A stretch of DNA of 20,897 nucleotides from VRUE01 sp036376915 (lineage in GTDB: Bacteria; Actinomycetota; Thermoleophilia; Solirubrobacterales; 70-9): contig DASUZK010000038.1 in NCBI GenBank assembly GCA_036376915.1, positions 1 through 20,897 of the forward strand, in the 5' to 3' direction. The notes below the pieces were generated by a model. It saw nothing but the letters and a program-made list of their open reading frames with translations, did not search any database and was not told the origin of the DNA. Position numbers and translations under genes: made by a program. Of the stretch, positions 1 to 8,223 are shown piece after piece (position 1 is the stretch's first letter; each line of letters starts with the position of its first letter).

Positions 1-1193
1 CAGCCCTCCGCATGTTGGGGCCGACGGGACTCAAAGCGATCTATGTCTCCGCTTTGAGTCCCGTCGGCGGGGATTTCCAGTTCCAGGGCGTCCTCGACGG
101 GGACGCAGGTCATGCCGACGCCTTCGGCTACCGCCGGGTGAGTGACCTCCCCGGCGGCGACGTTGACGCCTGGGCGCAGTCCGGGGTCGCGTCGGATCGC
201 CCCGGCGACGCCCTCGTCGGCAAGGGCGATCGCGTAGGGCAGCGTCGCGTTGGTGAGGGCATGGGTCGAGGTGATCGGCACCGCGCCGGGCATGTTGGCG
301 ACGCAGTAGTGGGTGATCCCGTCGACCTCGAAGGTCGGTTCCTGGTGAGTCGTGGGGTGCGAGGTCTCGAAGCACCCTCCCTGGTCGATCGCGACGTCGA
401 CCAGGACGGCGCCGGGCTTCATCAGGGCCAGCTGCTCGCGCCGCACGACGTAGGGAGCGCGGGCGCCGTGGACGAGGACCGCGCCGATCACCAGGTCGGC
501 GCGCGGCAGCATCTCCTCGACCGCCAGCGTGGTCGAGTAGACGGTCGAGCAGCTGCCGGCGAAATCGGCCTCCAGCTCACGAAGCCGGTCGATCGACTTG
601 TCGAAGACGAAGACGTCCGCCCCCATCCCGATCGCGATGAAGGCGGCGTTCATGCCGACCACCCCGCCACCGATCACCATCACGTTGGCCGCGGCGACAC
701 CGGGCACGCCGCCGAGCAGGATGCCCCTCCCCCCGAGTGGCTTCTCGAGCATGAAGGCCCCGGCCTGGGTGGCGATCTTGCCGGCGATCTCGCTCATCGG
801 CGCCAGCAGCGGCAGCCGGCCGCGCGCGTCCTCGACCGTCTCGTAAGCGACGCAGGTGGCACCGGATCGGCAGAGGCCGCGGGTCAGCTCGGGGTCGGGG
901 GCGAGGTGCAGGTAGGTGAAGAGGAGCTGGCCCGGGCGCAGCATCGCGACCTCGGCCGGCTGCGGCTCCTTCACCTTGACGACCATCTCGGCCTCGCCGA
1001 AGAGGGTGGCTGCGTCGGGGACGAGGCGGGCTCCCTGCGCCTCGAAATCCGTGTCCGGGATGGCGGATCCCACGCCCGCCCCGACCTCGATCAGGACCTC
1101 GTGGCCGTGCTCGGCCATCTCCCTCACCCCGGCCGGCGTGATCGCGACCCGGTACTCGTCCGGCTTGATCTCGGCTGGAACCCCAACCCTCAC
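1..1193 (-). CDS. ald: Alanine dehydrogenase, 3' end beyond window
   Basis: NAD-dependent cytosolic enzyme interconverting L-alanine and pyruvate plus ammonia. The 397 visible codons begin with MRVGVPAEIK. The family's key residues fall at the numbering known for the Mycobacterium enzyme: K75 (in VKVKEP) and H96 (in YLHLAP) for pyruvate, the Rossmann motif GGGVVG near 175-180, and D270 (in VDVAID). The GTG start at 1193 overlaps the TGA of the upstream pucR gene (GTGA, 4 nt), which implies translational coupling. Known enzymes end near residue 370, here about EDALEL. This frame runs on without a stop to the window edge, and the extra ~22-27 residues are encoded by a long inverted repeat (20-68). 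The last two visible bases read TG, so a TGA just outside the window is possible. Next to a pyruvate-type aminotransferase, its likely role is recycling alanine. Family call is very secure; the C-terminus is not. Confidence 0.95.
   Translation of the reverse strand, partial: MRVGVPAEIKPDEYRVAITPAGVREMAEHGHEVLIEVGAGVGSAIPDTDFEAQGARLVPDAATLFGEAEMVVKVKEPQPAEVAMLRPGQLLFTYLHLAPDPELTRGLCRSGATCVAYETVEDARGRLPLLAPMSEIAGKIATQAGAFMLEKPLGGRGILLGGVPGVAAANVMVIGGGVVGMNAAFIAIGMGADVFVFDKSIDRLRELEADFAGSCSTVYSTTLAVEEMLPRADLVIGAVLVHGARAPYVVRREQLALMKPGAVLVDVAIDQGGCFETSHPTTHQEPTFEVDGITHYCVANMPGAVPITSTHALTNATLPYAIALADEGVAGAIRRDPGLRPGVNVAAGEVTHPAVAEGVGMTCVPVEDALELEIPADGTQSGDIDRFESRRPQHAEG
20..68. repeat. 19-bp perfect inverted repeat at end of ald
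   Basis: Arms 20-38 and 50-68 are exact reverse complements with an 11-nt loop (39-49). The stem is GC-rich outside (GCCGACGGG) and A/T-containing inside (ACTCAAAGCG). There is no T-run after it on either strand. It lies inside the open ald frame, just past the residue where the family normally ends. It could be a terminator hairpin or a copy of a palindromic element; its outer stem matches the hairpin at 9956-10008. Confidence 0.9.
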
Positions 1194-2749
1194 GTCACCA
1201 GCTCCCGTGCTCTGAGCGCCAGCCAGAACTCGATCCGGTCGTGGGCGCGCGAGAGGTCGCGCCCGGTCAGCTCTTCGACCTTGCGCATCCGGTAGCGCAG
1301 CGTGTGACGGTGGCAGTAGACCTCGCGAGCCGCTTTCTCCCACTGGCCGTTCTGCTCGATGAAGGCCTCCAGCGAGCGCAGCAGCTCGCCGCCGTAGTCC
1401 TCGTCCCCCTCCTCGATCGGCCCGAGCACGCTGTCGCAATAGAGCCTCAGCGCGTCGTCGTCCTGGATCGAGAGCAGCAGGGTGAAGGCTCCCAGGTCGC
1501 GCCAGGAGGCCACCTCCGGGGCGCTGCCGTTTTTGCCGATCGCCGTCGCCTCGAGGGCGCAACGCGCCTCGTGGAAGGAGTGCCGCAGGCTCTCGGGCGA
1601 TGCCGGGCGGCTGGCGGCGGCGCGAACGGCGCCCTGTTCCTTGACCAGGGCTCGACGGGCGTCGGCGGCGAGGTCGACCGGGTCGCGGTCGGCTGCGTCG
1701 ACGACCGCACAGAGCAGCTCGCGGCGGCCGCTAGCGTGCGGCGCGACCACAGCGGGGCAGGCGTCGGCGGCCAGCGCCCGCTCGAGCACCGGCTCGGCCG
1801 CAGCCGGGTCGGCGAGGTCGAAGACGAGCACGGCGGCCTCGTCCCCGATCCCGAAGGGCTCGAGGCGGCGGCGCAGCTCGGTCGGATCGAGCCGCCCGCC
1901 CAGGGCCCCGGCGAGGACGTCGCCGGCGAGCCGTCGCTCGGTCTCGCTCGCGACCCGGCGCCGCATCAGCTCCAAAGCGACGACGGCAACCGCCTGCTGC
2001 AGGATCAACCGCTCGAAGTCGCCGAGGCCGCCCGAGTCGCGGACGATCACCACCCACGCCTGCGGCGGGCCGCCGCCGGGTGAGATCACCGGGTGGGCGA
2101 GAGCGCGGCCGGCCACCGCGGAGTGCGAGGGAACGAACGGGTGGCCGTCGGCGGTGTGCGCCAGCGCTTCTTCCCGGATCGCGTTCACGGTCTCAGCCGA
2201 GAGCTGACGACGGAAGGCACGGCCGGCGAGGCGTTCGCCACGGCCGCCGAGGATCGCCACGGTGCCGCCGACCGCGGAGGAGATCGTCGCCACGATCTCC
2301 TCCAGCCCGCGCTCTTCGAGGACCAGCCGCTCGAGCCGCCGCTGCACCGCGATGCCGCGCTGCAGCACCTCGTACTGCTCGTTGACGAGGCGGGCGAAGG
2401 CCTTCTCGGTGATCGCGATGAACGGGACCGAGTAGGGAACCTCGAAGAGGGGGAATTCGCGTTTGCGCGCCTCCTCGACCAGGGCTTTCGGCATCTTCTC
2501 GTGGCTGAAGCCGGTTCCGAAGCCGAGGCCGGCCAGGTTGCTGTCGGCGAGCAACCGGATGAAGGCGCGCTGCTTGGCCGCGCTGCCGAGCGGGATGCCG
2601 GTGCTCAGCATCAGCTCGCCGCCGGAGAGCCACGGCGTCGGGTCCTCGAGCTCGGAGATGTGGACCCAGCGCACCGGCGCTTCGGCCGAGTCGACGCCGG
2701 CGACGAGCTCGAGGTCTAGTTCGTCGAGCAGGCTTTGGACGGTGAGCAT
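1190..2749 (-). CDS. PucR/CdaR-family transcriptional regulator
   Basis: Cytoplasmic DNA-binding regulator of 519 residues, the usual length for PucR-type proteins. Residues 1-120 form the PucR N-terminal ligand domain (ISELEDPTPWLSGGELMLSTG, then FEVPYSVPFIAITEKAFARLV). A central GGDEF-like CdaR region follows. The last ~65 residues are the PucR C-terminal helix-turn-helix (YCHRHTLRYRMRKVEELTGRDL). The ATG at 2749 follows the aminotransferase stop by 8 nt, with a GGGGAT purine patch at that stop, and the gene overlaps ald by 4 nt, so it is mid-operon. PucR proteins usually sense a nitrogenous metabolite and control adjacent amine, purine or amino-acid catabolic genes. Here the likely targets are its own operon and the divergent permease/ABC operon (inference). 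The candidate operator is at 4228-4253. Confidence 0.92.
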   Translation of the reverse strand: MLTVQSLLDELDLELVAGVDSAEAPVRWVHISELEDPTPWLSGGELMLSTGIPLGSAAKQRAFIRLLADSNLAGLGFGTGFSHEKMPKALVEEARKREFPLFEVPYSVPFIAITEKAFARLVNEQYEVLQRGIAVQRRLERLVLEERGLEEIVATISSAVGGTVAILGGRGERLAGRAFRRQLSAETVNAIREEALAHTADGHPFVPSHSAVAGRALAHPVISPGGGPPQAWVVIVRDSGGLGDFERLILQQAVAVVALELMRRRVASETERRLAGDVLAGALGGRLDPTELRRRLEPFGIGDEAAVLVFDLADPAAAEPVLERALAADACPAVVAPHASGRRELLCAVVDAADRDPVDLAADARRALVKEQGAVRAAASRPASPESLRHSFHEARCALEATAIGKNGSAPEVASWRDLGAFTLLLSIQDDDALRLYCDSVLGPIEEGDEDYGGELLRSLEAFIEQNGQWEKAAREVYCHRHTLRYRMRKVEELTGRDLSRAHDRIEFWLALRARELVT

Positions 2750-2757
2750 GCGCGCGC

Positions 2758-4143
2758 CTATCCCCGGACCCGCTTCCAGGCCTCCCCCAAGACTGCATGC
2801 AGGACGTCGTGTATCTCTTCGAACTGCTCGCTGTCGGCGATCAGCGGCGGTGCCAGCTGCACCACCGGGTCGCCGCGATCGTCGGCGCGGCAGATCAGGC
2901 CGCGTTCATAGAGCTCGGCGGAGAGAAAGCCCCGAAGCAGATCCTCGGCCTCCTCGTCGCTGAAGCTCTCCTTGGTCTCGCGGTCCTTGACCAGCTCGAT
3001 CGCGTGGAAGTAGCCGGCGCCGCGCACGTCGCCGACGATCGGGATGTCGTGCAGCGTCTCCAGCATCTGGCGGAACTCGCCTTCCTTGGCGAGGACGTGG
3101 CCGCAGAGATCCTCGCGCTCGAAGATGTCGAGGTTGGCCATCGCCACCGCCGAGGCAAGCGGGTGCCCGGCGAAGGTGAACCCGTGGGCAAAGGAGGCAT
3201 CGCCCTCCATGAACGGAGCCGCCACGGCGTCGGAGGCGATCACCGCACCCATCGGCGCGTAAGCCGAGGTGAGCGCCTTGGCGAGGGTGACGATGTCGGG
3301 CTGGTAGCCGAAGCGTTCGCAGCCGAACCAGTGGCCGAGGCGGCCCCAGGCGCAGATCACCTCGTCGGAGATCATCAGCACGTCGTAGCGGTCGCAGATC
3401 TCGCGCACCCGCTCGAAGTAGCCGTCGGGCGGGACGAAGCAGCCGCCGGCGTTCTGGACCGGCTCGAGGATCACCGCGGCGACGGTCTCCGGCCCCTCGA
3501 ACTGGATCCGCTCCTCGATCGCGGTCGCCGCCCAGAGCGGGTGGCGATCCTCCGGCCAGCGGTAGAGGTTGGTGTTGGGGACGTGGCAGCCGCCGGGCGA
3601 GAGCGGCTCGAACTGCGAGCGCAGCTCGGTGATGCCGGTGGCGGAAAGCGCGCCGAGCGTGGTGCCGTGGTAGGCGATCTCGCGTGCGATGACCTTGTGC
3701 TTCTGGCCTTTGCCGAGCTCGCGGTGGTAGTTGCGGGCCAGCTTCAGCGCCGACTCGACCGACTCCGAGCCGCCCGAGGTGAAGAAGACGCGGTTGAGGT
3801 CCCCGGGGGCGAGCGAGGCAAGTCGGGCGGCAAGCTCGATCGCACGCGGGTGCGCATAGCTCCACAGCGTGTAGAAGTCGAGCTCTTCCGCTTGGCGGGC
3901 GGCCGCTTCCCCCAGCTCCGTGCGGCCGTGGCCGGCGTTGACGCAGAAGAGGCCCGAGAGGCCGTCGAGATAGCGCTTGCCATGGTCGTCGTAGACGTAG
4001 CAGCCCTCGCCCCGAGTGATGATCGGGATCTCGTGACCGGCGCCGTAGGAACCCATCCGCGAGAAGTGCATCCAGAGATGGCGCTGAGCGAGCTCCTGCA
4101 AGTCGGCGCCAACCTCCTGGCGACGATCCGACGTTATGGCCAT
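2758..4143 (-). CDS. Class III omega-amino acid/amine:pyruvate aminotransferase
   Basis: PLP-dependent fold-type I transaminase, 461 residues. Visible family marks are TSGGSESVESALKLAR (about 122-137, cofactor phosphate cup), YHGTTLGALSATG (158-170), D260 in MISDEVICAWGR (pyridine nitrogen) and the Schiff-base lysine K289 in VTLAKALTSAYAPMGA. The overall pattern matches the beta-alanine/putrescine/taurine:pyruvate group (SpuC-like), not ornithine or acetylornithine enzymes. Start ATG 4143 has an AGAGGAG ribosome site at about 4151-4157. It is the first gene of the leftward operon with pucR and ald. Neighbouring ald would reconvert the alanine product to pyruvate, which supports pyruvate as amino acceptor (inference). 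The amino donor cannot be fixed from sequence; beta-alanine, putrescine, GABA and taurine are all possible. Confidence 0.9.
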   Translation of the reverse strand: MAITSDRRQEVGADLQELAQRHLWMHFSRMGSYGAGHEIPIITRGEGCYVYDDHGKRYLDGLSGLFCVNAGHGRTELGEAAARQAEELDFYTLWSYAHPRAIELAARLASLAPGDLNRVFFTSGGSESVESALKLARNYHRELGKGQKHKVIAREIAYHGTTLGALSATGITELRSQFEPLSPGGCHVPNTNLYRWPEDRHPLWAATAIEERIQFEGPETVAAVILEPVQNAGGCFVPPDGYFERVREICDRYDVLMISDEVICAWGRLGHWFGCERFGYQPDIVTLAKALTSAYAPMGAVIASDAVAAPFMEGDASFAHGFTFAGHPLASAVAMANLDIFEREDLCGHVLAKEGEFRQMLETLHDIPIVGDVRGAGYFHAIELVKDRETKESFSDEEAEDLLRGFLSAELYERGLICRADDRGDPVVQLAPPLIADSEQFEEIHDVLHAVLGEAWKRVRG

Positions 4144-4227
4144 CTATCGGCTCCTCTCACCTAGGCGTGCATACGACGGTATGGACAAAGCTAGACCCAG
4201 GATAGAGCAAACACAAGGTTCCAACCG

Positions 4228-4253
4228 GTATAAGAGATCTATAACTCTTATAC
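4228..4253. promoter_or_regulatory. Palindromic operator candidate in divergent promoter
   Basis: GTATAAGAG (4228-4236) and CTCTTATAC (4245-4253) are perfect 9-bp inverted arms around 8 nt. Further GTATA/TATAC half-sites lie next to it: TATAC-gattt-GTATA (4249-4263, sharing one arm) and CATAC-gacg-GTATG (4170-4183). The 149-nt gap between the aminotransferase and permease genes is A/T-rich against a GC-rich genome. That is typical of a regulated divergent promoter. PucR encoded next door is the obvious candidate binder, which is inference. I could not assign confident -35/-10 pairs. Confidence 0.6.
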
Positions 4254-4292
4254 GATTTGTATAGGGCCAGTCCTAGTGCCAGGAGTTACGAT

Positions 4293-5819
4293 ATGGCCAA
4301 CTTGGCGAAAACAGGCGAGCACGGACTCAAGCGGGACGCGATCGGGTTCAGCGATGGCCTGACGATTGCCCTGGCCTCCACCGCACCGGCCTACTCGCTC
4401 GCGGCGGTGATCGGCTCGGTCGTGGTGGTCGTCGGCTTCCAAGCGCCCGCGGCGCTGCTCGTCTCCTTCGTGCCGATGTTCTTCATCGCGGCGGCCTTCT
4501 ACTACCTCAACCGCGCCGACCAGGACTGCGGCACCAGCTTCTCCTGGGTGACGCGAGCGATCGGGCCGCAGTCGGGTTGGATCACCGGTTGGGCGATCTG
4601 CGTCACCGGCATCCTCGTCGTCGGCTCGCTCGCCGACGTCGCCGCCTACTCGTTCTTCGACCTGGTCGGGGCCGACTCGCTGGTCGAAAGCACCGCCGCG
4701 GTGACCCTGCTCGCGCTGGCGCTGATCGCGGTGATGACAACGGTCTGCGTGCTCGGCACGGAGCTCTCGGCGCGACTGCAGAAGGGGCTGATGTTGCTGC
4801 AGATCGGGCCGCTGCTGCTGGTGGTCGTCGTCGTCCTCTACAAGGTCTTCGCCGGCGAGGGCCCGTCGGTCGCCGTCGATCCCTCGCTCTCCTGGTTCAA
4901 CCCCTTCGAGATCGAGAGCGGCGGGGCGCTGACCGGGGCGCTGCTGCTCGGCGTCTTCATCTACTGGGGCTGGGAGAGCGCGGTCAACCTCAACGAGGAG
5001 ACCGAGCACTCTGTGACCGCGCCGGGGCTGGCAGCCCTGCTCTCGACCGTGATCCTGCTCGTCACCTACCTCGGGGTCGCCACCGCCCTCGTTGCCTGGC
5101 GCGGCATCGAGGGCGCGCAGCAATTCGAAGACAACGAGGCGATCCTGCCCACCTACGCCGACGCGGCGCTCGGCGACCCGCTCGGCAGCCTGGTGCTGCT
5201 GGCGATCGTCGTCTCGGCCCTGGCCTCGACCCAGACCACGATCCTCCCTGCCGCCCGGACCTCGCTCTCGATGGCGCGGGCCGAGGCGATGCCGGCGGCG
5301 CTCGGCGAGGTCAGCGAGCGCTACTTCACCCCCGTCGTCTCGACCGTCGCGATCGGCGTCCTCGCCGTCGTCTGGTACCTGCCCTCGAAGCTGATCAGCG
5401 AAAACTTCCTCTTCGACTCGCTCTCCGCGCTGGCTCTGATGATCGCCTTCTACTACGCCTTCACCGGGATCGCCTGCGCCGTCTACTACCGGCGCGAGCT
5501 GACCAAGTCGGTGCGTAACTTCCTCTTCGTCGGGGTGGCGCCGACGATCGGCTCGCTGCTGCTCGGCTACCTCTTCGTCAAGGCGCTGATCGACTACTCC
5601 GACCCGGCGAACTCCTACACCGGCGCCTCCTGGTTCGGGGTGGCGCCGCCGGCGGTGATCGGGATCGGCTTCCTGGCGATCGGCGTGGTGCTGCTCCTCG
5701 CCTGGCGCCGGCACAGGCGCGAGCCCTTCTTCCTGCGCCGCCGCGAAGTCGCGCCACCGGGACTGCTCGAGGAAGCGGTGCCGCCGAGCCCCGAACCGGC
5801 GATGTCTGAGGCGAGGTGA
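4293..5819 (+). CDS. APC-family amino acid/amine permease
   Basis: Integral membrane transporter of 508 residues with about 12 hydrophobic segments. The N-terminal block GFSDGLTIALASTAPAYSLAAVIG matches the conserved first helix of the amino acid-polyamine-organocation superfamily. The ATG at 4293 is chosen because AGGAG (4281-4285) lies 7 nt before it; an upstream in-frame TTG at 4257 would start inside the operator region. It is the first rightward gene, divergent from the aminotransferase. Its substrate is probably the amino acid or amine handled by this locus, such as GABA, beta-alanine or putrescine (inference). The C-terminal tail is short and acidic/proline-rich (PPSPEPAMSEAR). Confidence 0.9.
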   Translation: MANLAKTGEHGLKRDAIGFSDGLTIALASTAPAYSLAAVIGSVVVVVGFQAPAALLVSFVPMFFIAAAFYYLNRADQDCGTSFSWVTRAIGPQSGWITGWAICVTGILVVGSLADVAAYSFFDLVGADSLVESTAAVTLLALALIAVMTTVCVLGTELSARLQKGLMLLQIGPLLLVVVVVLYKVFAGEGPSVAVDPSLSWFNPFEIESGGALTGALLLGVFIYWGWESAVNLNEETEHSVTAPGLAALLSTVILLVTYLGVATALVAWRGIEGAQQFEDNEAILPTYADAALGDPLGSLVLLAIVVSALASTQTTILPAARTSLSMARAEAMPAALGEVSERYFTPVVSTVAIGVLAVVWYLPSKLISENFLFDSLSALALMIAFYYAFTGIACAVYYRRELTKSVRNFLFVGVAPTIGSLLLGYLFVKALIDYSDPANSYTGASWFGVAPPAVIGIGFLAIGVVLLLAWRRHRREPFFLRRREVAPPGLLEEAVPPSPEPAMSEAR

Positions 5820-5890
5820 GGAGGCCGGCGACCGGGTAGAGGTACCTTTGGAAAAGAACTCCAATTCGCATGGTGTCAATGGAGGTGAGC

Positions 5891-7069
5891 ATGAATAGCG
5901 GCATCCCAAGCGTCGAGCTCCGCAGCGTCAGCAAGCGCTTCGACGATCTGCTCGCCGTCGACGAGCTCGACCTCGACCTTGGCTCCGGGGAGTTCTTCAC
6001 CCTGCTCGGGCCAAGCGGCTGCGGCAAGACGACGACGCTGCGGATGATCGCCGGCTTCGAGCAGCCCGACGCCGGGGAGATCCGCATCGAGGGTGTCGAC
6101 GTCGCGGGCCTTCCTCCCCACAAGCGCCCGACCAACACGGTCTTCCAGAGCTACGCCCTCTTCCCCCACCTGAGCGTCGAAGACAACGTCGCCTTCGGGT
6201 TGAAGCGCAAGCGCGTGCCGAAGGAGGACATACGCGAGCGGGTCGCGGCCGAGCTGGAGCGAGTCGGCCTCGCAAGCGAGGCGAGGCGGCGACCGGCGCA
6301 GCTCTCGGGCGGCATGCAGCAGCGGGTGGCGCTGGCGCGGGCGCTGGTCAACCTGCCCAAGGTGCTGCTGCTCGACGAGCCGCTCGGCGCGCTCGACCTG
6401 AAGCTGCGCAAGGGCCTGCAGATAGAGCTGAAGCGAATCCAGCGCGAGGTGGGGATCACCTTCGTCTACGTCACCCACGACCAAGAGGAGGCGCTGACGA
6501 TGAGCGATCGGATCGCGGTGATGAACCGGGGCCGGGTCGAGCAGGTGGCCGACCCGGAGGAAGTCTACGAACGCCCCGCGACGACCTTCGTCGCCGGCTT
6601 CATCGGCGTCTCGAACCTGATGCCGGCAACGGTGGAGAGCGAAGGCGCGGTGCGGCTCGACCAGGGACCTACGGTGCGATCGGACACCGCCGGCCTCGCC
6701 ACCGGCGCGCGCTGCCACGCAGTCGTGCGGCCGGAGAAGCTGCACATCGCCGCGGCGGCCAAGGGGGAGCCGCAATCCAACGGCCTGCCACGGGTCGAGG
6801 GCGTTGTCGAGAGCTCGGTCTACCTCGGCACCGCGACGCAGATCGTCGTCGACCTCGGCGAAGCGGTGCGGATGACCGTGCTGGTTCCGAACGCCAGTGA
6901 GGCCGAGCGCAACGAGCTTCCGGGGGGCGGGGTGCGGGTGGAGCTCTCCTGGGAGCCCGAGCACATGCACGTCGTTCGCGGCTCCGACGGAGATGAGACG
7001 AGCTTGGACACGCAGGAGCGCCGCCAGCAAGACGACGCCGAACTGGAAGTGACGAGAGAGGGTGGCTGA
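5891..7069 (+). CDS. potA: Polyamine-type ABC importer ATPase
   Basis: ATP-hydrolysing subunit of a Pot/Fut-type importer, 392 residues from the ATG at 5891. Walker A GPSGCGKTT (40-48), Q-loop Q86, signature LSGGMQQR (138-145), Walker B VLLLDEP (158-164) and switch H196 (VYVTHDQ) are all intact. A C-terminal TOBE-like domain follows (VRPEKLHIA, then VRVELSWEPEHMHVV). In-frame ATGs at 5870 and 5879 exist, but GGAGGTGA immediately precedes 5891, which decides the start. The 71-nt gap after the permease leaves room for a separate promoter; a short TTGGA-n7-TCCAA palindrome sits at 5848-5864. The stop is 1 nt before the binding-protein ATG. Confidence 0.93.
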   Translation: MNSGIPSVELRSVSKRFDDLLAVDELDLDLGSGEFFTLLGPSGCGKTTTLRMIAGFEQPDAGEIRIEGVDVAGLPPHKRPTNTVFQSYALFPHLSVEDNVAFGLKRKRVPKEDIRERVAAELERVGLASEARRRPAQLSGGMQQRVALARALVNLPKVLLLDEPLGALDLKLRKGLQIELKRIQREVGITFVYVTHDQEEALTMSDRIAVMNRGRVEQVADPEEVYERPATTFVAGFIGVSNLMPATVESEGAVRLDQGPTVRSDTAGLATGARCHAVVRPEKLHIAAAAKGEPQSNGLPRVEGVVESSVYLGTATQIVVDLGEAVRMTVLVPNASEAERNELPGGGVRVELSWEPEHMHVVRGSDGDETSLDTQERRQQDDAELEVTREGG

Positions 7070-7070
7070 G

Positions 7071-8219
7071 ATGCAAGGTCGAGGAAAGAATCAGCGTGGC
7101 GTGGCCGCGCTCGCCGTCGCGGTGGCGGCGATCGCCGCCGCTCTCGGCCTCGCCGCCTGCGGCGGCGACACCGTGGGCGGCGGCAGCGACACAGAGGCGA
7201 CGACGGCCAAAGGGGGGCCGGCGAGCGGCAGCCTGACGATCTCCAACTGGCCCGGCTACATCGACCCCGGCCCGAAAGGGACGGTTGCCGAGTTCGAAAA
7301 AGAGACGGGTGTCGACGTCGACTACATCGAAGACATCAACTCGAACGACGGCTTCTTCGGCAAGCTCCAGCCGCAACTCGAACAGGGCGAATCGGGCGGA
7401 CGCAGCGTCTTCGTCGTCGCCGACTACATGGCGAAGCAGATGCACGACCTCGGCTACCTGCAGGAGATCGACCATGGCGACCTGCCGACGGTCTTCGCGA
7501 ACCTGGCCCCGGACCTCGAGAGCCCGGACTTCGACCCGGAACGCAAGTTCTCGGTGCCGTGGCAGGGCGGCATGACGGGAATCTGGGTCGACACCGCCAA
7601 GGCGCCCGATATCCGCTCGGTCAACGACCTCTTCGACCCGAAATACAAGGGCAAGGTGACGATGCTGGATGAATTGCGCGAAACGCCGGCGCTGGTCATG
7701 CTCGGAGAAGGCGTCGACCCGGCGCAGGCGAGCGCCGACCAGTGGCTCGACGCAATCGACAAGCTCGGCGATGCTGCCAGCTCCGGGCAGATCCGCCGCT
7801 TCACCGGCAACGAGTACACCGAGGACCTCACCGCGGGCAACATCGTCGCCGCGATCGGCTGGTCGGGCGACGCCTCGCTGATCGAAAACGAGAACGCCGA
7901 ATGGCGGATGCCGGCCGAGGGTTGCACGCGGTGGATGGAAAACATGGTGATCCCAGTGGGCGCTCCCAACACCCCCGCGGCGCTCTCCTGGATGAACTTC
8001 GTCTACCGGCCCAACGTAGCGGTCGACATCACCGAATACGTCGAATACATCTCGCCGGTGCAGGGCGTCAAGGAGCTCCTCGAGAAACGAGGGTCCGAGC
8101 TCGCGAAGAGTGAGATCGTCTTCCCGACCGAAGAGTTCACCCGCGACTGCACGGGCCAGATCACGCCGCCGGAACTGGAACGGGTCAACGAAGCCTGGCA
8201 GGACGTGCTGACTGGATGA
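7071..8219 (+). CDS. potD: Polyamine-type ABC substrate-binding lipoprotein
   Basis: Exported solute-binding protein of 382 residues. The N-terminus has basic residues, a hydrophobic helix and the lipobox LGLAAC, so C30 would be lipidated. Mature-protein blocks match the PotD/PotF family: SNWPGYID (58-65), MLDELRE (198-204), IGWSGDA (262-268) and RWMENMVIP (287-295). These align with the PotD ligand regions around W34-Y37, D168/E171, W229 and W255/D257. Acidic residues are kept at the second and last of these, but the PotD Glu36/PotF Asp position reads Gly62 (NWPGYI). Specificity may therefore differ from spermidine/putrescine (inference). ATG 7071 is preferred to GTG 7062 because AGAGGG lies about 8 nt upstream. 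Confidence 0.9.
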   Translation: MQGRGKNQRGVAALAVAVAAIAAALGLAACGGDTVGGGSDTEATTAKGGPASGSLTISNWPGYIDPGPKGTVAEFEKETGVDVDYIEDINSNDGFFGKLQPQLEQGESGGRSVFVVADYMAKQMHDLGYLQEIDHGDLPTVFANLAPDLESPDFDPERKFSVPWQGGMTGIWVDTAKAPDIRSVNDLFDPKYKGKVTMLDELRETPALVMLGEGVDPAQASADQWLDAIDKLGDAASSGQIRRFTGNEYTEDLTAGNIVAAIGWSGDASLIENENAEWRMPAEGCTRWMENMVIPVGAPNTPAALSWMNFVYRPNVAVDITEYVEYISPVQGVKELLEKRGSELAKSEIVFPTEEFTRDCTGQITPPELERVNEAWQDVLTG

Positions 8220-8223
8220 TCGC

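Noticed and set aside
12..1295. Long open frame on the plus strand opposite ald
   Set aside because: Low-complexity, His/Asp/Gly-rich translation with no family match; it is the antisense of a clearly conserved alanine dehydrogenase.
4248..5909. 553-codon minus-strand frame opposite the APC permease
   Set aside because: Translation is almost only R, E, D, G, H and Q, typical of antisense of a GC-rich membrane-protein gene; the permease on the other strand is convincing.
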